This document shows, in pieces, positions 11,091-21,120 of a stretch of DNA of 64,000 nt. The notes beneath the pieces are model-generated. The model did not search any database. It was not told where the DNA came from and worked only from the letters and a program-made list of their open reading frames with translations. This DNA comes from Agapanthus africanus (Eukaryota > Streptophyta > Magnoliopsida > Asparagales > Amaryllidaceae). Position 1 is the first letter of the stretch, and each line of letters begins with the position of its first letter. The DNA lies in the NCBI GenBank assembly GCA_030015575.1, contig JASDDO010000001.1, positions 143,069,988-143,133,987 on the forward strand. The letters are read 5' to 3'. The position numbers were made by a program, and so were the translations under genes.

Positions 11091-11394
11091 TGGTTATCGA
11101 GACTCGTCACCTCTCTGAAGACGTTGAAGGATTACAATGACAAATATCAAAGGAGTGAAGAGATGTACCCTTGAACCAATGTTGGTTGGGAGATCTGTAG
11201 TCCAATTGGGAATAAGATCTGAGATTTATGAGCATATGGGCTCAATTAATCTGAATGATGTCAGTTAAAATGTTAAACATTTGACAATGCTGAGCATTGA
11301 TTTGAATTCTGACAATGTTTTTGTCTTTTACTGAATGTTGAGCATTCATCTTAGCTCTGAGCTTTATTCATAGAACAGTTTATGTTCTTTTAGC

Positions 11395-11670
11395 ATACAC
11401 GTGAGGAGCACGTGGCGCGCTTGGCGCCAGTTAAAGAGCGCAGAGCGCTTCTGTTGGGTGGCGCACACGTGAAGTGCACGTGGTGCGCTCGGCGCTGAGC
11501 GCCAGTCCATAAGCGCAAAGCGCTATTTGTTAAGTGGTCCACACATGAGGAGCGCGTAGTGCCCTTGGCGCTGAGCGCCAGTCCATGAGCGCAAAGCGCT
11601 ATCTATTCAGTGGCGCACACGTGAGGAGCACGTGGTGCACTTGGCGCTTTGCGCCAGTCAAAGAGCGCAG
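11395..11670. repeat. G-box-rich repeats in LTR A
   Basis: Four diverged units of about 80 bases, most with CACGTG cores (CACACGTGAGGAGCACGTGG) next to GGCGCTGAGCGCCAG and GAGCGCAAAGCGCT palindromes. CACGTG is the plant G-box bound by bZIP and bHLH factors. Regulation through it is inference. Confidence 0.7.
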
Positions 11671-12166
11671 AACCGCATCTGATCAATTTAATGATCTGAG
11701 AAATAAATTCTCGTTTAGAAGAGACTTTGTCTCAAGGTTCTAAGAACAAATTTCTTATTTTGTAGGAGATGTTTCAATCTCTTATTTTGGTGAAAGGTTT
11801 TGCCTTTATGGATCTGTGATCCTAAGAGAATTGAATTATTCTCCCCCTTCTTTTATAATGAGATGTTCATGATCTCTTTGTGTAAAAGATCTTAGTCTTA
11901 TAGATTTATGATCTGTGAGAAGAATTATATTCTTCTTATTATTTTATGATGAGATCTTTTGATCTCTTTGTGAAAGACCTTGGTCTTGTAGACCTATGAT
12001 CTTAAAGAAAGAAGTGAATTCTTCTTTTTATATGAGACAATTTCGTCTTTCTGTTCTTTTTACCTTGAAGAAAAGTTCTTCTTCTACCGAGAGCTTGGCT
12101 TTTCTTTCTGAGATTTCTCAAAGTGTGTGGGGGGTTTCTCTGTATGAGACTTGAAGTCTTGGGGCC

Positions 12167-12175
12167 TTTATATAG
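12167..12175 (-). promoter_or_regulatory. Probable TATA box of LTR A
   Basis: On the minus strand this reads CTATATAAA followed by GGCCCC. It is the best TATA match in the LTR and lies about 1.8 kb upstream of the primer site, close in relative place to the candidate in LTR B. Confidence 0.55.
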
Positions 12176-12499
12176 AGCAAGCTGATTTGTTCAATTAGTT
12201 AAGGAGATGTTTTCTCCAATTGATTTGGGGATTTCCCCACCGTTGGATCTTTGATCCAAGAGCTTCTGATTTACAGAAGGCAATTTTCTTTTTAAAAAGA
12301 TTGGGAAATCTTTCCCCATACAGAATTTATTTTGTAATTTTGGTGATTTTTAATCACCTTTGGATCAGATTTACAGAGCACAATCTTTTTGTTTAGAAAG
12401 ATTTTGAGGAATCTCTCCTTAACAGAATTTTATTCTGGTTAATTGATTATCTATCATCTTTATTGGATCTTTGATCTGACGGTGGGGAGCTTTTAGTTC

Positions 12500-12785
12500 T
12501 AGTGCTAGCGCACCTGTGCTTTGCACATGGTGCGCTGCTTAGAGTGCAGCGTACGTAGCGTTAGCGCACACGTGTTTTGCACATGGTGCGCTGCTTAGAG
12601 TGCAGCGCTCCTTGCGCTAGCGCACACGAAAGCACGTGTGCGCTGCTTAGAGTGCAGCGCTCCTAGCGCTAGCGCACACGTGCTTTGCATGTGGTGTGCT
12701 GCTTAGAGTGCAGCGCTCCTAGCGCTAGCGCACACGTGCTTTTGCACATGGTGCGCTGCTCAGGGCGTAGCGCACTTGGCGCTGC
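12500..12785. repeat. GCGCTAGCGC/CACGTG tandem array in LTR A
   Basis: About five units of roughly 60 bases, each made of GCGCTAGCGCACACGTG, a TTTGCACATGGTGCGCTG segment and CTTAGAGTGCAGCGCTC. All are rich in perfect palindromes, and the block stands out from AT-rich surroundings. It lies at the upstream end of the LTR relative to minus-strand transcription, where enhancer elements would be expected. Confidence 0.75.
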
Positions 12786-12851
12786 TATGAAGCATTGCTT
12801 CATTTCAAAATTTGAAATTTGAACAGAGCTTTGCTTTGATTGGGGGAAACA

Positions 12852-15288
12852 CCTACCTCAGCCGACCTCGCCAGAGCCAGAGCCCACTGCCTCCAGCCGC
12901 CACCCAAGCTCGCTGCCGTCGCCGCTGCTGGTGCCGTGATGGGCCCTTACGCGACCTCTCACCGTCGTCGCTACCGGGCTTATCATCGTCGCGTTTGTCT
13001 GAGGCAAGTGAACCCCTCTCACTTGCTTTACATGCTAAATAAAATTATATCGAGTAAATGGATGATTTTAATTATAACATATTAACATATATGTCGTATC
13101 ATGATTTATTATAGAATATATAATAGCGACTACTTTGTATTAACTGTATTGGATGGAAAACACACATGGGTTTATTTATTGTTTAATCAACTAGATGAAA
13201 CCGATGTTCGATTGATATCAACCTAAGTGCTCGATGCGAAAACCTGTTTTAAAATGACGGAATTTATGACCAATAAGTCCCTTTACTGATAACGAATATC
13301 ACGTAGAAATTTGGGTTGAAAATATTGACGTTTACAATATGAAATGACATCTCCGATAACCGACACGAAATCTGGAATTTACTGCATACACCGCCATATT
13401 AAATTTATGGTAAATTGTACATAAATCGTATCGTGACATGCTTGGGCCCGTTACGAAGAAGACTGGATAATCTGTAAACCTCTAATAACTTTTACTAAAT
13501 ATTGTTTTGCTATGATGCTGAAAATTGAGAGGAAATACGACTTAGGACTGCAGTCCAGAGCAGTATTTTCCGACGACACCTGATTTTAGATGTATATACA
13601 TCCCTGTAAAAATCTGAGAAAATGCGGAGTCCTATATCATAGCGTAGATAATCAAGTTATCTAAATAATGGTGTTAGTTTCATTTAATTTAAATAACGTT
13701 TCCTATTTTAAAAGTATTTTAGAATGTCGACATATCCTGCAGTTTTCTGCAGTGACAGTTTGTACACATTGATATTAAACTGAACATATCTCCCAGCACG
13801 AAGAGGATATTATAGATCCGTATGATGTGTTGGAAACATAACTGTTAAACTTAAATATTATCCAACTGTAGAATTGCCTAATTATGCTCCCAACTAGGAG
13901 TAAAACGTGTTACGAAACGGACTTTCAGTTCAGAAATTGGATTTCCAGCAGTGAACACTTAAAATAAAATGTCCATAACTAGCGAATCTGAAACCCGATT
14001 GACGTAAAACCAATTTTGATGGACAGATAATTAAACATACCACTTACCTCTTTTATATTGTTTTGCTTAATACTGTACGTATGATTTATAGTAAATTTTG
14101 CAAGTAGTATGATACTAGCTAATATGTCTTATTCGTATTATAATTAATTGCATCTTCATCATATCATGTAGTGGTTATATCCTCATTGAGTAGTGGTCGT
14201 GAAACATTGATAACCTAGTGATCGTGTACATTACCCAGTGATAGATATTAGTGTTTTGATTGTGGCAAGTACGTTAGTATTAAAGCGTGATTGAATAAGT
14301 GAAGTGACACGTACTTGTACACAATCAGCGGACCCAGTTAATTTATTGCATTGTCGACGCCTATGGGGCATATGTAAGTGTAACTATAACTGGTATGGGA
14401 TGGTTATGGAAGCACTTATATTAGTGTCATAGGTAAGGCGTCAAACACAGTCCATTTATCTTGGATACCAGTCGAGACATGCTTGATGGAGATCCTGTCT
14501 CCAGCTCTCGCGTAGACTTGTCATGGACCGACTAGTATTTGGGTTTATGGTCGGTGTTTGATATAGGCCACGTGGTGTGAGGTAGTTTGAGTGTGAGTTC
14601 AACGGAATCTCGGGAGTCCCATTGCCGGCATATGCAGCGATTCTGGGAGTCATATGGGTGATATTACTGATTATTAGCGAGCGTTTCGGGCCCGTGTTCC
14701 CTTGCCCATGGGGCCCAACCTTTGGGTTGGGGATACTCCTGCATGGTTGACTCTCACACTTGGACTGACGATATGTTTAGCGACCCGGACAGTGAGACTT
14801 AGAGACTGATAGGGTTAGTGACATTGACATGCATGGCTTACTGATTTGATATGCCTACTTTACTGTTTACATGTACCGATTATTTCATGTCCGTCATCAT
14901 TCTATATTTACTGCTTCATGTTCATCATCATTGCACGTGTTTACTTTTGCATTTATATATATTGCTATTGTGTCTTTCTGACGACATGAGTATGCATGCT
15001 CAGAGCGAGAAGTGGACTTAGCTCGGATCAGCACCTGACGTACCTCGAGAATATTGCGGACATTTAGATCAGCGACGTCAACACTATCTTTCCTTTGACT
15101 CTATCGGGTTAGTTTTATATCTATTTTGATTTAGTGACTGCATTTCTCATTACCTGTGCATTGATTACTAATTACCACGTAAAACTAGAAGCCAAAGTGT
15201 GACTACGGCAGGATATTTCCTTGACCGTAGGAGCATGGCTGGCCTTGTCACCGCTCGCATTCCGTATTTTGGGAAGCGGGGTGTGACA
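12852..15288 (-). mobile_element. Element E: partial LTR, chromovirus-like (Del/Tekay type suspected)
   Basis: The right edge ends GGGGTGTGACA at 15288, so the minus strand begins TGTCACACCCCGCTTCCC, a start typical of plant chromovirus LTRs. Directly to its right, C-family LTR sequence resumes mid-LTR (matching 19755 onward), so E is inserted in it. The left edge is set by the end of LTR A; the rest of E should lie beyond A, outside the window. The stretch 12852-13030 is GC-rich and contains open frames, but I cannot support a gene there. The remaining 2.2 kb is AT-rich and noncoding. Confidence 0.55.
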
Positions 15289-16242
15289 ATATGTAAAGTG
15301 TGTAGCCTATAAAGGCAAAGATGATGAAAATATCTAACAACTTTTTTCTATCTCTCAAAAAATTAGGGTCTGTGCTCCTTCTCCTTCCTCAAGGTTCTAA
15401 AACCTTCTTCCCCTTTTTGAATTAAATCAAGAGTTTAACTCTTCCTTTTCTAAAAATAAATAGTTTTCATCATCAAACCCTTGAAGGGGAACTCGGATCT
15501 TCCATCAGATCTCAAAAAGGGGAGATTTTGAATCTCACCCCCCTTTTCCTCCAAGATCCGGCCAACAAAGAAGAGGAAGAAGTAGACCCATCTCCGAAAA
15601 TCCCACTTTGGAAAAGATCCAAGGCTCAAGAGAAGATCCAAGGCTTAAGAGAGAAGAACCTCTGAACATTTTTGGGGAGTTCAATTCCAAGACCCAAATC
15701 CTCAAAGGAGTTTAACTCCTAATCCATATCCTTTAGGAGTTTAACTCAAAATCTAAATCTTTTGGAGTTTAACTCCACTCAAAATCCACTTTTGGAGTTT
15801 AACTCCTATTTCCAGGGGTAAAAACCCCTTCTTTTCACCGTCGCCCAAGCGCCCAGTGCCCACGTGTCGGGCACGTAAGACGCTCGCACCCAGCGCCCGC
15901 ATGTTAGTCACGTGAGGCGCTGGCACCAACACGTCCTCTGGACTTTATTCTTCCCGTTAGCGGGACCCCCGTAAAAACTCTGCGGGCCCCCCGATATATC
16001 CAAAACCCCTTCAAAACACAACACTGCACATTGAGTTCGCATGACCTGTTTTACCCGTTAATCGGAGGTTCTCTCGCTCCAAAGGCGAGGGGTAATTAAT
16101 GGCAGCTTAGTTCACGGCCGCCGGAGATTCGGATCCCCACAATCAATAAACCCCAGCCTACCATAGGCAGGGGGAATCTGTAATGCGCCTGACAAGCACG
16201 CGCATGTTCCCATCTCAATGAGGTGACGACAAAGACCCTACA
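15289..16242 (+). repeat. C-family LTR, 3' part (C')
   Basis: From ATATGTAAAGTGTGTAGCCTATAAAGG to GACAAAGACCCTACA the sequence follows the LTR of C (19755-20270 and 46380-46815) and of D (52225-53384). About the first 300 bases of the LTR are missing because E sits there. The LTR end (ACCCTACA) is not followed by a primer site but abuts fragment F, so this is either a solo LTR or a 3' LTR inserted in F. Confidence 0.75.
15308..15313 (+). promoter_or_regulatory. TATA box of the C' LTR
   Basis: TATAAA within GCCTATAAAGGCAAAG, at the position conserved in the C LTR (19775) and, as TATATAAGG, in the D LTR (52248). Confidence 0.55.
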
Positions 16243-16259
16243 TCGCCCTCGTCGTCAAC

Positions 16260-16736
16260 ATGGAGGACGAAGAAATTGGCCCGGCGATGCAGATCGCCGG
16301 CGAGTTTTCCTCGCGGGAGGAGGGGTTGAGCCGGGAGCTGCGCGAGGCGAAGGAGAGGATCGCCGCCCTCGAAGACCGGGCGGCGGCCGAGGATCGGGTG
16401 AACTCCAACTGCCGGGAGACCATCCGGGTTATGATGGAGTCCAACAAGGCCATTGAAGCTAAGTTGGAGGATGCCAGGGTGCTCGCCACCACCCTGAAGA
16501 AGATACGGGACACCCTCAAGAGGGAGAACGAGGCGATGAAGGAAGAGATGAGGCGCTCCGATCTCCGGGCTGCGAAGGTGGTGGAGAACTATAGGACGTT
16601 GGATCAATTCTATGCCGACCTCGCCGAAGCCTCGGCCCTTGTCTGGCATGATGCCATCGACGCCGTCAAGGCGCTGATGCCAGAGTTTCCCGACACTAAG
16701 CTCCGGCTCGAGTACCCCTTCGAGGGTGATGCGTAG
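16260..16736 (+). CDS. F1: coiled-coil protein, 5' end probably lost
   Basis: A 158-residue frame running antisense to the F integrase. Residues about 15-105 are a long heptad-rich, charged coiled coil (REAKERIAALEDRAAAEDR, LKRENEAMKEEMRR). The C-terminus is a compact segment with FYADLAEASALVWHDAIDAV and LRLEYPFEGDA. The frame is open a few codons upstream of the ATG up to the LTR junction, so what remains may be the last exon of a longer gene truncated by C'. The layout resembles the coiled-coil last exon of the antisense gene in B. Function unknown. Confidence 0.55.
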   Translation: MEDEEIGPAMQIAGEFSSREEGLSRELREAKERIAALEDRAAAEDRVNSNCRETIRVMMESNKAIEAKLEDARVLATTLKKIRDTLKRENEAMKEEMRRSDLRAAKVVENYRTLDQFYADLAEASALVWHDAIDAVKALMPEFPDTKLRLEYPFEGDA

Positions 16737-17356
16737 GGGGATGCTGCCGGAAGCGTCGCCGGGGGGAGGCCCCTAGTGGGGGCGGCGGGGAGAAGGCGGT
16801 TACCCCGGCTCCCAGCGCCAAAGCTCCCGTGGTGAGCGCCGACCCTCAAGCAGCCACCCCGGCTATCAATGTGGTCGCGGAGCACGTCGAGGTCCTTCTC
16901 ATCCCCGAGGCTTGAGTCTCCCTGCCCTTTTTTTTGCATATTTTTTGTTTTCGTCTTGGAATTTTGTAGGCCTTCGGGCAATTTTGTAAGGCTGAGGAGC
17001 CCAGAATACCTTTGTAAAGACTCCTGAGTTGTGAATAAAAGCCCATTTTCAGAAATTCGTGTTGCAATCTTTTCATTTTGTGGTAATGTCTCATTCTGCT
17101 CGCCTGATGAGCATTAGGTCAGCGGCCGGTCCTTTAGTTGGCGATTGCGCGTCGAGTTAAACCCAGTTGTCTGTCAAGTGTGCAAAGACCGGTGTAAGGT
17201 CGGCGTCTTTATGGCCCCAAAGTTGAGGTGGCGATCGCTCGATGAAGATACGTCAGGTTGGACCGGCGACCACCGCTTTTAAGATTGGTCGGCGTCGCCG
17301 AGGTTGCGGTCTGACCCTTAGCATAGATGGGCAATGTGAGTTACCCACTAAGGATG
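16737..17356 (+). other. F1 3' untranslated region and spacer
   Basis: Noncoding. It contains GGCTGAGGAGCCCAGAATACC at about 16990, which recurs after F2 as TTGAGGAGCCCGCAATACC, so the two genes share a tail. After 17100 come degenerate forms of the 86-bp repeat. Confidence 0.55.
17034..17039 (+). terminator. Candidate polyadenylation signal of F1
   Basis: AATAAA in GTTGTGAATAAAAGCCC, about 300 bases after the F1 stop and shortly after the tail motif shared with F2. Confidence 0.5.
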
Positions 17357-18322
17357 GACCGAGCAGGGTAGCTGCTCGGTTGCCTCTTGGCGAGGGCTTT
17401 GATCCTAAGCATAGATGGGTAAGAAGTTGCTCTCTAAAGATAGACCGAGTAGGGTAGCTGCTCGGTTACCTCTTGGCGTGGGCTTTGATCCTTGGCGTCG
17501 GCGGGTAGTGAACTACCAGCCATGGATGGACCGAACAGGGTAGCTGCTCGGTTGCCTCTTGGTTAGGGCTTTGATCCTTAGCGTAGATGGATAAGAAGTT
17601 ACCCGCTAAGGATAGACTGAGCATGGTAGCTGCTTGGTTGCCTCTTGGCGAGGGCTTTGATCCTTGGCGTCGGTGGGCAGTGAACTACCAACCATGGATG
17701 GACCGAGCAGGGTAGCTTCTCGGTTGCCTCTTGGTGAGGGCTTTGATCCTTAGCGTAGATGGGTAAGAAATTACCCGCTAAAGATAGACGGAGCAGGGTA
17801 GCTGCTCGGTTGCCTCTTGGCGAGGGCTTTGGTCCTTGGCGTCAGTGAGTAGTGAACTACCAGCCATGGATGGACCGAGCAGGGTAGCTGCTCGGTTGCT
17901 TGATGGCTTTGATCCTTAGCGTAGATGGGTAAGAAGTTACCCGCTAAGGATAGACTGAGCAGAGTAGCCACTCGGTTTCCTCTTGGCGAGGGCTTTGATC
18001 CTTGGCGTCGGTGGGTAGTGAACTACTAGCCATGGATGGACTAAGCATGGTAGCTGCTTGGTTGCCTCTTGGCGAGGGCTTTGATTCTTAGCGTAGATGG
18101 GTAAGAAGTTACCCGCTAAGGATAGACCGAGCAGGGTAGCTGCTCGGTTTCCTCTTGGCGAGATCTTTGATCCTTGGCGTCGGTGGGTAGTGAACTACCA
18201 GCCATGGAAGGACCGAGCAAGGTAGTTACTTGGTTTCCTCTTGGCGAGGGCTTTGATCTTTAGCGTAGATGGGCAAGAAGTTACCCGCTAAAGATAGATC
18301 GAGCAGGGTAGCTGCTCGGTTT
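17357..18322. repeat. Tandem array of twelve 86-bp units with two alternating hairpin types
   Basis: Unit starts at 17357, 17443, 17529, 17615, 17701, 17787, 17873, 17953, 18039, 18125, 18211 and 18297 are 86 bases apart, except one 80-base step. Every unit has the hairpin CCGAGCAG-GGTAG-CTGCTCGG or a close variant. It is followed by TTGCCTCTTGGCGAGGGC and then by one of two alternating palindromes. Type alpha has ATCCTTAGCG pairing with CGCTAAGGAT around GGGTAA/TTACCC. Type beta has ATCCTTGGC pairing with GCCATGGAT around GTAGTGAACTAC. The array separates F1 from the F2 promoter. Confidence 0.9.
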
Positions 18323-18566
18323 ATCGAGGCTCTGCCCGACCTTCCGAGATGTTTGAATATCGGGGAGAGTGACCATCGCGGGCGGCACGTAGCAGAAATG
18401 CATAGGTAAGGCGAAGCGTTCTAAGATTTGCGACGCTCCGACTTCGATTCGCTGAGCAGTACGGGATATCCGCCAGGTGGCGGTATAGCATTGGAAGAAT
18501 CGAGCGAATCCTGGGATTCATGCCCATGCGCGCGTAAATCTGGACTCTTGGGGGCGCTGTGGAGGC

Positions 18567-18576
18567 TATAAAATAG
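18567..18576 (+). promoter_or_regulatory. TATA box of F2
   Basis: TATAAAATAG, 47 bases before the F2 ATG. A leader of some 20-25 bases would follow. The 86-bp array lies just upstream. Confidence 0.6.
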
Positions 18577-18622
18577 AGTGGGTGTGTTGCTCATTCCTAA
18601 CTTTGCATCCCGAAACATAAGA

Positions 18623-19174
18623 ATGGACGAATTGCCTTTCTCCATCCCCGATATCATTTCTTTCGAAGATGTATACTTGTACGACCAGCTGAGCTCTGAG
18701 GAGACGCTTCGGGCGGTGGTTCGGCGTGTGGAGGACCATTTCGGCCGCCTGCTTCCCCGGCGATCACCCCTGCTCCAGCTGCTGATGTACTCGATTTGGA
18801 AGGCGTCGCCGGGGCTGCACAACTCCTTGTCCGAGCAACTGAAGGACGAGGCGGTTGGTAAGCTGAGATCGCTATGCCGTTTCGGCCTGATCTCGAAGAG
18901 TCGGCGCGATCGCTCGGTAACCCTCATCCTCGAGTGTTACCAATCGAGGCATCTCGCCGACGGGTGCCCGGCTGGAGGGTCCTCCGGCCCGTCCGTGGCG
19001 TCGAGGGTTCGCGGGCAGCATCGGAGGCAGAGGTCCGAGGCGGCAAGGGCTCGGCTGGCGGCAATTTCTTCGGAGTACCACGAGCAATACTTCCTGCACC
19101 CCTTCCCCCGTTGTTGTAATTTTAACTTTTATGTAATGTTGAGGAGCCCGCAATACCTCTTGATAAATAAATAA
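18623..19174 (+). CDS. F2: uncharacterised 183-residue protein, antisense to F pol
   Basis: I do not recognise it. The start chosen is the first ATG after the TATA box (MDELPFSIPDIISFEDVYLY); a longer frame back to 18578 would use GTG inside the promoter. Residues about 1-60 are acidic and hydrophobic (LSSEETLRAVVRRVEDHFGRL), the middle is helical (LLQLLMYSIW, LHNSLSEQLKDEAVGKLRSL), and the last third is Arg/Ser-rich and low complexity. The frame ends inside the shared tail motif (RSPQYLL), so the last residues may be translated 3' sequence after a frame change. AATAAATAAA follows directly (about 19164-19174). Confidence 0.45.
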   Translation: MDELPFSIPDIISFEDVYLYDQLSSEETLRAVVRRVEDHFGRLLPRRSPLLQLLMYSIWKASPGLHNSLSEQLKDEAVGKLRSLCRFGLISKSRRDRSVTLILECYQSRHLADGCPAGGSSGPSVASRVRGQHRRQRSEAARARLAAISSEYHEQYFLHPFPRCCNFNFYVMLRSPQYLLINK

Positions 19175-19376
19175 AGTTCTCCTTTTGCGAAGTTCTACTG
19201 TTTCTTCTTATCTTCTGGGTTCATTTGAGTATTTCAGCGAAACGGAATTCGTGAGCTATGAACTGAGGAAGAGTGAAACATACAGGGGAAGTTCCTTCTT
19301 TATATATATGAAAAAAAACTTAGCATAATTTACATCGCTTCGTAAAAGAAGAAACATGTATTCCTAGATATGTTTT
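19175..19376. other. Spacer between F2 and F integrase end
   Basis: AT-rich and noncoding. It contains a TATATATATG tract near 19300. I see no other structure. Confidence 0.5.
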
Positions 19377-19446
19377 TTAAAGGTACAACTTGAGCTTCTC
19401 GGCGTTGTAGGGCCGTGGAAATTTGCGACCCGGTGCATCTTGTAAG
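19377..19446 (-). pseudogene. Last residues of the F integrase, truncated by LTR C
   Basis: On the minus strand the frame reads about 22 codons ending FPRPYNAEKLKLYL and TAA at 19377-19379. The pattern P-R-(P)-(W/Y)-N-A-(E)-(H/K)-L-(R/K) close to the stop is the usual end of plant Tat-lineage integrases. The upstream part was separated when element C inserted at 19446/19447. Confidence 0.65.
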
Positions 19447-20386
19447 TGTTGGGGTCGAAAATTGCACCCCGGTTGACCAAGTCAAAGTCAAGGTCAACCC
19501 CAAGCCAGGTGGACCCAAGCCCAGATCAAGTGGGCCCATGCCCAGGTCGAGTCCGAACATGAAGCGGCCGGCCCTCCTCCATGCCAAAATAAAAAGTCAT
19601 GTAATAAATAATTTTGATGTAATTTTTTTATGCATGAATGTAAGCAAAATGGACATAAAGCCAAATTTTTGTAAAGCCCATGGCTTATGTGCAAAAGAAA
19701 CGAGCACATGAGGCATGGGATGGGCAAAATGCCATTTTGTAAAGCTCAAGAGGCTATATGTAAAGTGTATAGCCTATAAAGGCAAAGATAATGAAAATAT
19801 CTCAAGATCTTTTTCTCTCTCTAAAAAATCAAGGTATGTGCCTCCTTCTCTTTCCTCAAGGTTCTAAACCTTCTTCTTTCTTTAGAATTAAATCAAGAGT
19901 TTTACTCTTCCTTTTTCAAAACTAAATAGTTTTTCACCACAAAACCCACAAAGGGGAGCTCAGATCTTCCATTAGATCTCAAAAAGGGAAGATTTTTAAA
20001 ATCTCACCCCTCTTGTTCTCCAAGATCCGGCCAACAAAGAGGAGGAAGAAGGAGACCCATCTCCGAAAATCCCACTTTGGAAAAGATCCAAGGCTCAAGA
20101 GAAGATCCCAGGCTTAAGAGAGAAGAACCTCTGAAGATTTTTAGGGAGTTCAACTTCAAGACCCAAATTCTCAAAGGAGTTTAACTCCTAATCCGGATCT
20201 TTTAGAGTTCAACTCCACTCAAAACCCTCTTTTGGAGTTTAATTCCTATTTCTGGGGGTAAAACCCCTTTCCTTTCGCTAGCGCCCACGTACCGGCCACG
20301 TGAGGCGCTAGCGTCCAAAGCGCTAGCGCTGGCGCCTGAGCGCCGGGCACGTGAGGCGCCCGCGCCCAAAGCGCCAGCGCTGGCGC
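19447..20386 (+). repeat. Element C 5' LTR, first part
   Basis: Starts TGTTGGGGTCGAAAATTGC, identical at the start to the D LTR at 51920. It contains a TATA box at 19775-19780 and ends in GC palindromes (CGCCAGCGCTGGCGC) where B begins. The flank GTAAG (19442-19446) belongs to F. Confidence 0.85.
19775..19780 (+). promoter_or_regulatory. TATA box of the C LTR
   Basis: TATAAA in AGCCTATAAAGGC, conserved in all three C-family LTRs of the window. Confidence 0.55.
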
Positions 20387-21120
20387 TGTTCCCCTCCGAA
20401 GGGCGGCGCACAGGACCGCGATGTCCTGACGCTGGGATTCGGGGCAGATGCTATTTGGTTTTATCCGTCTACCTCTCCGAAGATGCCAAGTTGATTTATG
20501 GCACCGTGTATCGAAGGTTTAGACGGATGCGGCCGATGTAGCAGACTTTGTCAAATTCCCCCTCGCTTGAGGGGTTTTTGATTGTGGGGACGCTCTTCCC
20601 TGCAGGCGCAAGCCCCTGCAGTTAATTACGCTACCGCATCGCGGTAACCACTTTCTCCTTCTCCAGAATTTCACTTCGTGTCGTTTGTGTTTGTTTTGTT
20701 TGTGGTTGCCCGTGGATTGTATACGGAGACTGAGTAATGCCGTCGTCCGTAGGACGTGGATTAGTCCAAATCCGTATTTACTTAGATTTGGGTTTAGTGT
20801 TTTTAGTTTAAGAATGCATTAGTCGCGTTGCGGCTAAGATCAACTTAAACGTTCGTTCAGAATACGTCAGTCCTGTTTGAGACTGAGATCAACTTAACGT
20901 AGTGATTCATTTAATCTATGGCCGTCAGGACTCGTCACCTCTCTGACGTCGTTGAAGGATTACAACGACATGTGTCAGAGGAGCTTGGAGATGTACCCTC
21001 GAACCAGAGTTGATTTGGAATTTTGTAGTCCACTTGAATGTTTAAGGATACGTTAACCGTGTTTGGGGCTAAGATCAACTTAAACAGGATCGTTTAAATC
21101 CGGCAAAAGAGCATTTGGAG

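Larger units (their letters stand above)
1..12851 (-). mobile_element. Element A: Ogre/Tat-like Ty3/gypsy retrotransposon, 3' end outside window
   Basis: Reading the minus strand from 12851 leftwards gives LTR, primer-binding site, ORF1, gag, protease, RT, RNase H, integrase and a 3' noncoding zone that runs off the left edge. This is the Ty3/gypsy order. The ORF1 upstream of gag and the long 3' zone fit the Ogre/Tat lineage. Every domain has a counterpart in element B, but the LTRs differ enough to be a separate subfamily. The coding region is broken by many stops and frameshifts, so the copy cannot make a complete polyprotein. Its right flank (12852 onward) belongs to a different repeat, so A looks inserted into it; the target duplication cannot be checked because the other end is not in view. 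Confidence 0.85.
10345..12851 (-). repeat. Element A 5' LTR (2.5 kb)
   Basis: On the plus strand it starts TGTTCCCCGCC and ends GGGGGAAACA, giving TG...CA ends. The first 200 bases match the B LTR (GGCAGATGCTATTTGG, GATGCCAAGTTGATTTATG), as does the last stretch (CAGAGCTTTGCTTTGATTGG). It drives and terminates transcription of A on the minus strand. The interior has three repeat blocks annotated separately; otherwise it is AT-rich and noncoding. Confidence 0.85.
16243..19446 (-). mobile_element. Fragment F of a minus-strand Ogre-like element
   Basis: Read on the minus strand from 19446, the fragment opens with the last residues of a Ty3-type integrase and then passes into genes on the opposite strand (F2, F1). 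Element B has the same arrangement between its integrase and 3' LTR. F is cut on both sides by C-family LTRs: C' ends at 16242 and C starts at 19447. Its gag-pol is presumably beyond the window on the right and its 3' LTR beyond the left. Confidence 0.6.

Noticed and set aside
12812..13085. Two overlapping plus-strand frames in a GC-rich patch
   Set aside because: They cross the boundary of LTR A into E, and the composition is low complexity (Arg/Pro/Ala). No splice or domain support.
17357..18322. Regularly spaced array with palindromes, superficially CRISPR-like
   Set aside because: Units are directly adjacent without unique spacers, the host is a plant and no cas genes exist.
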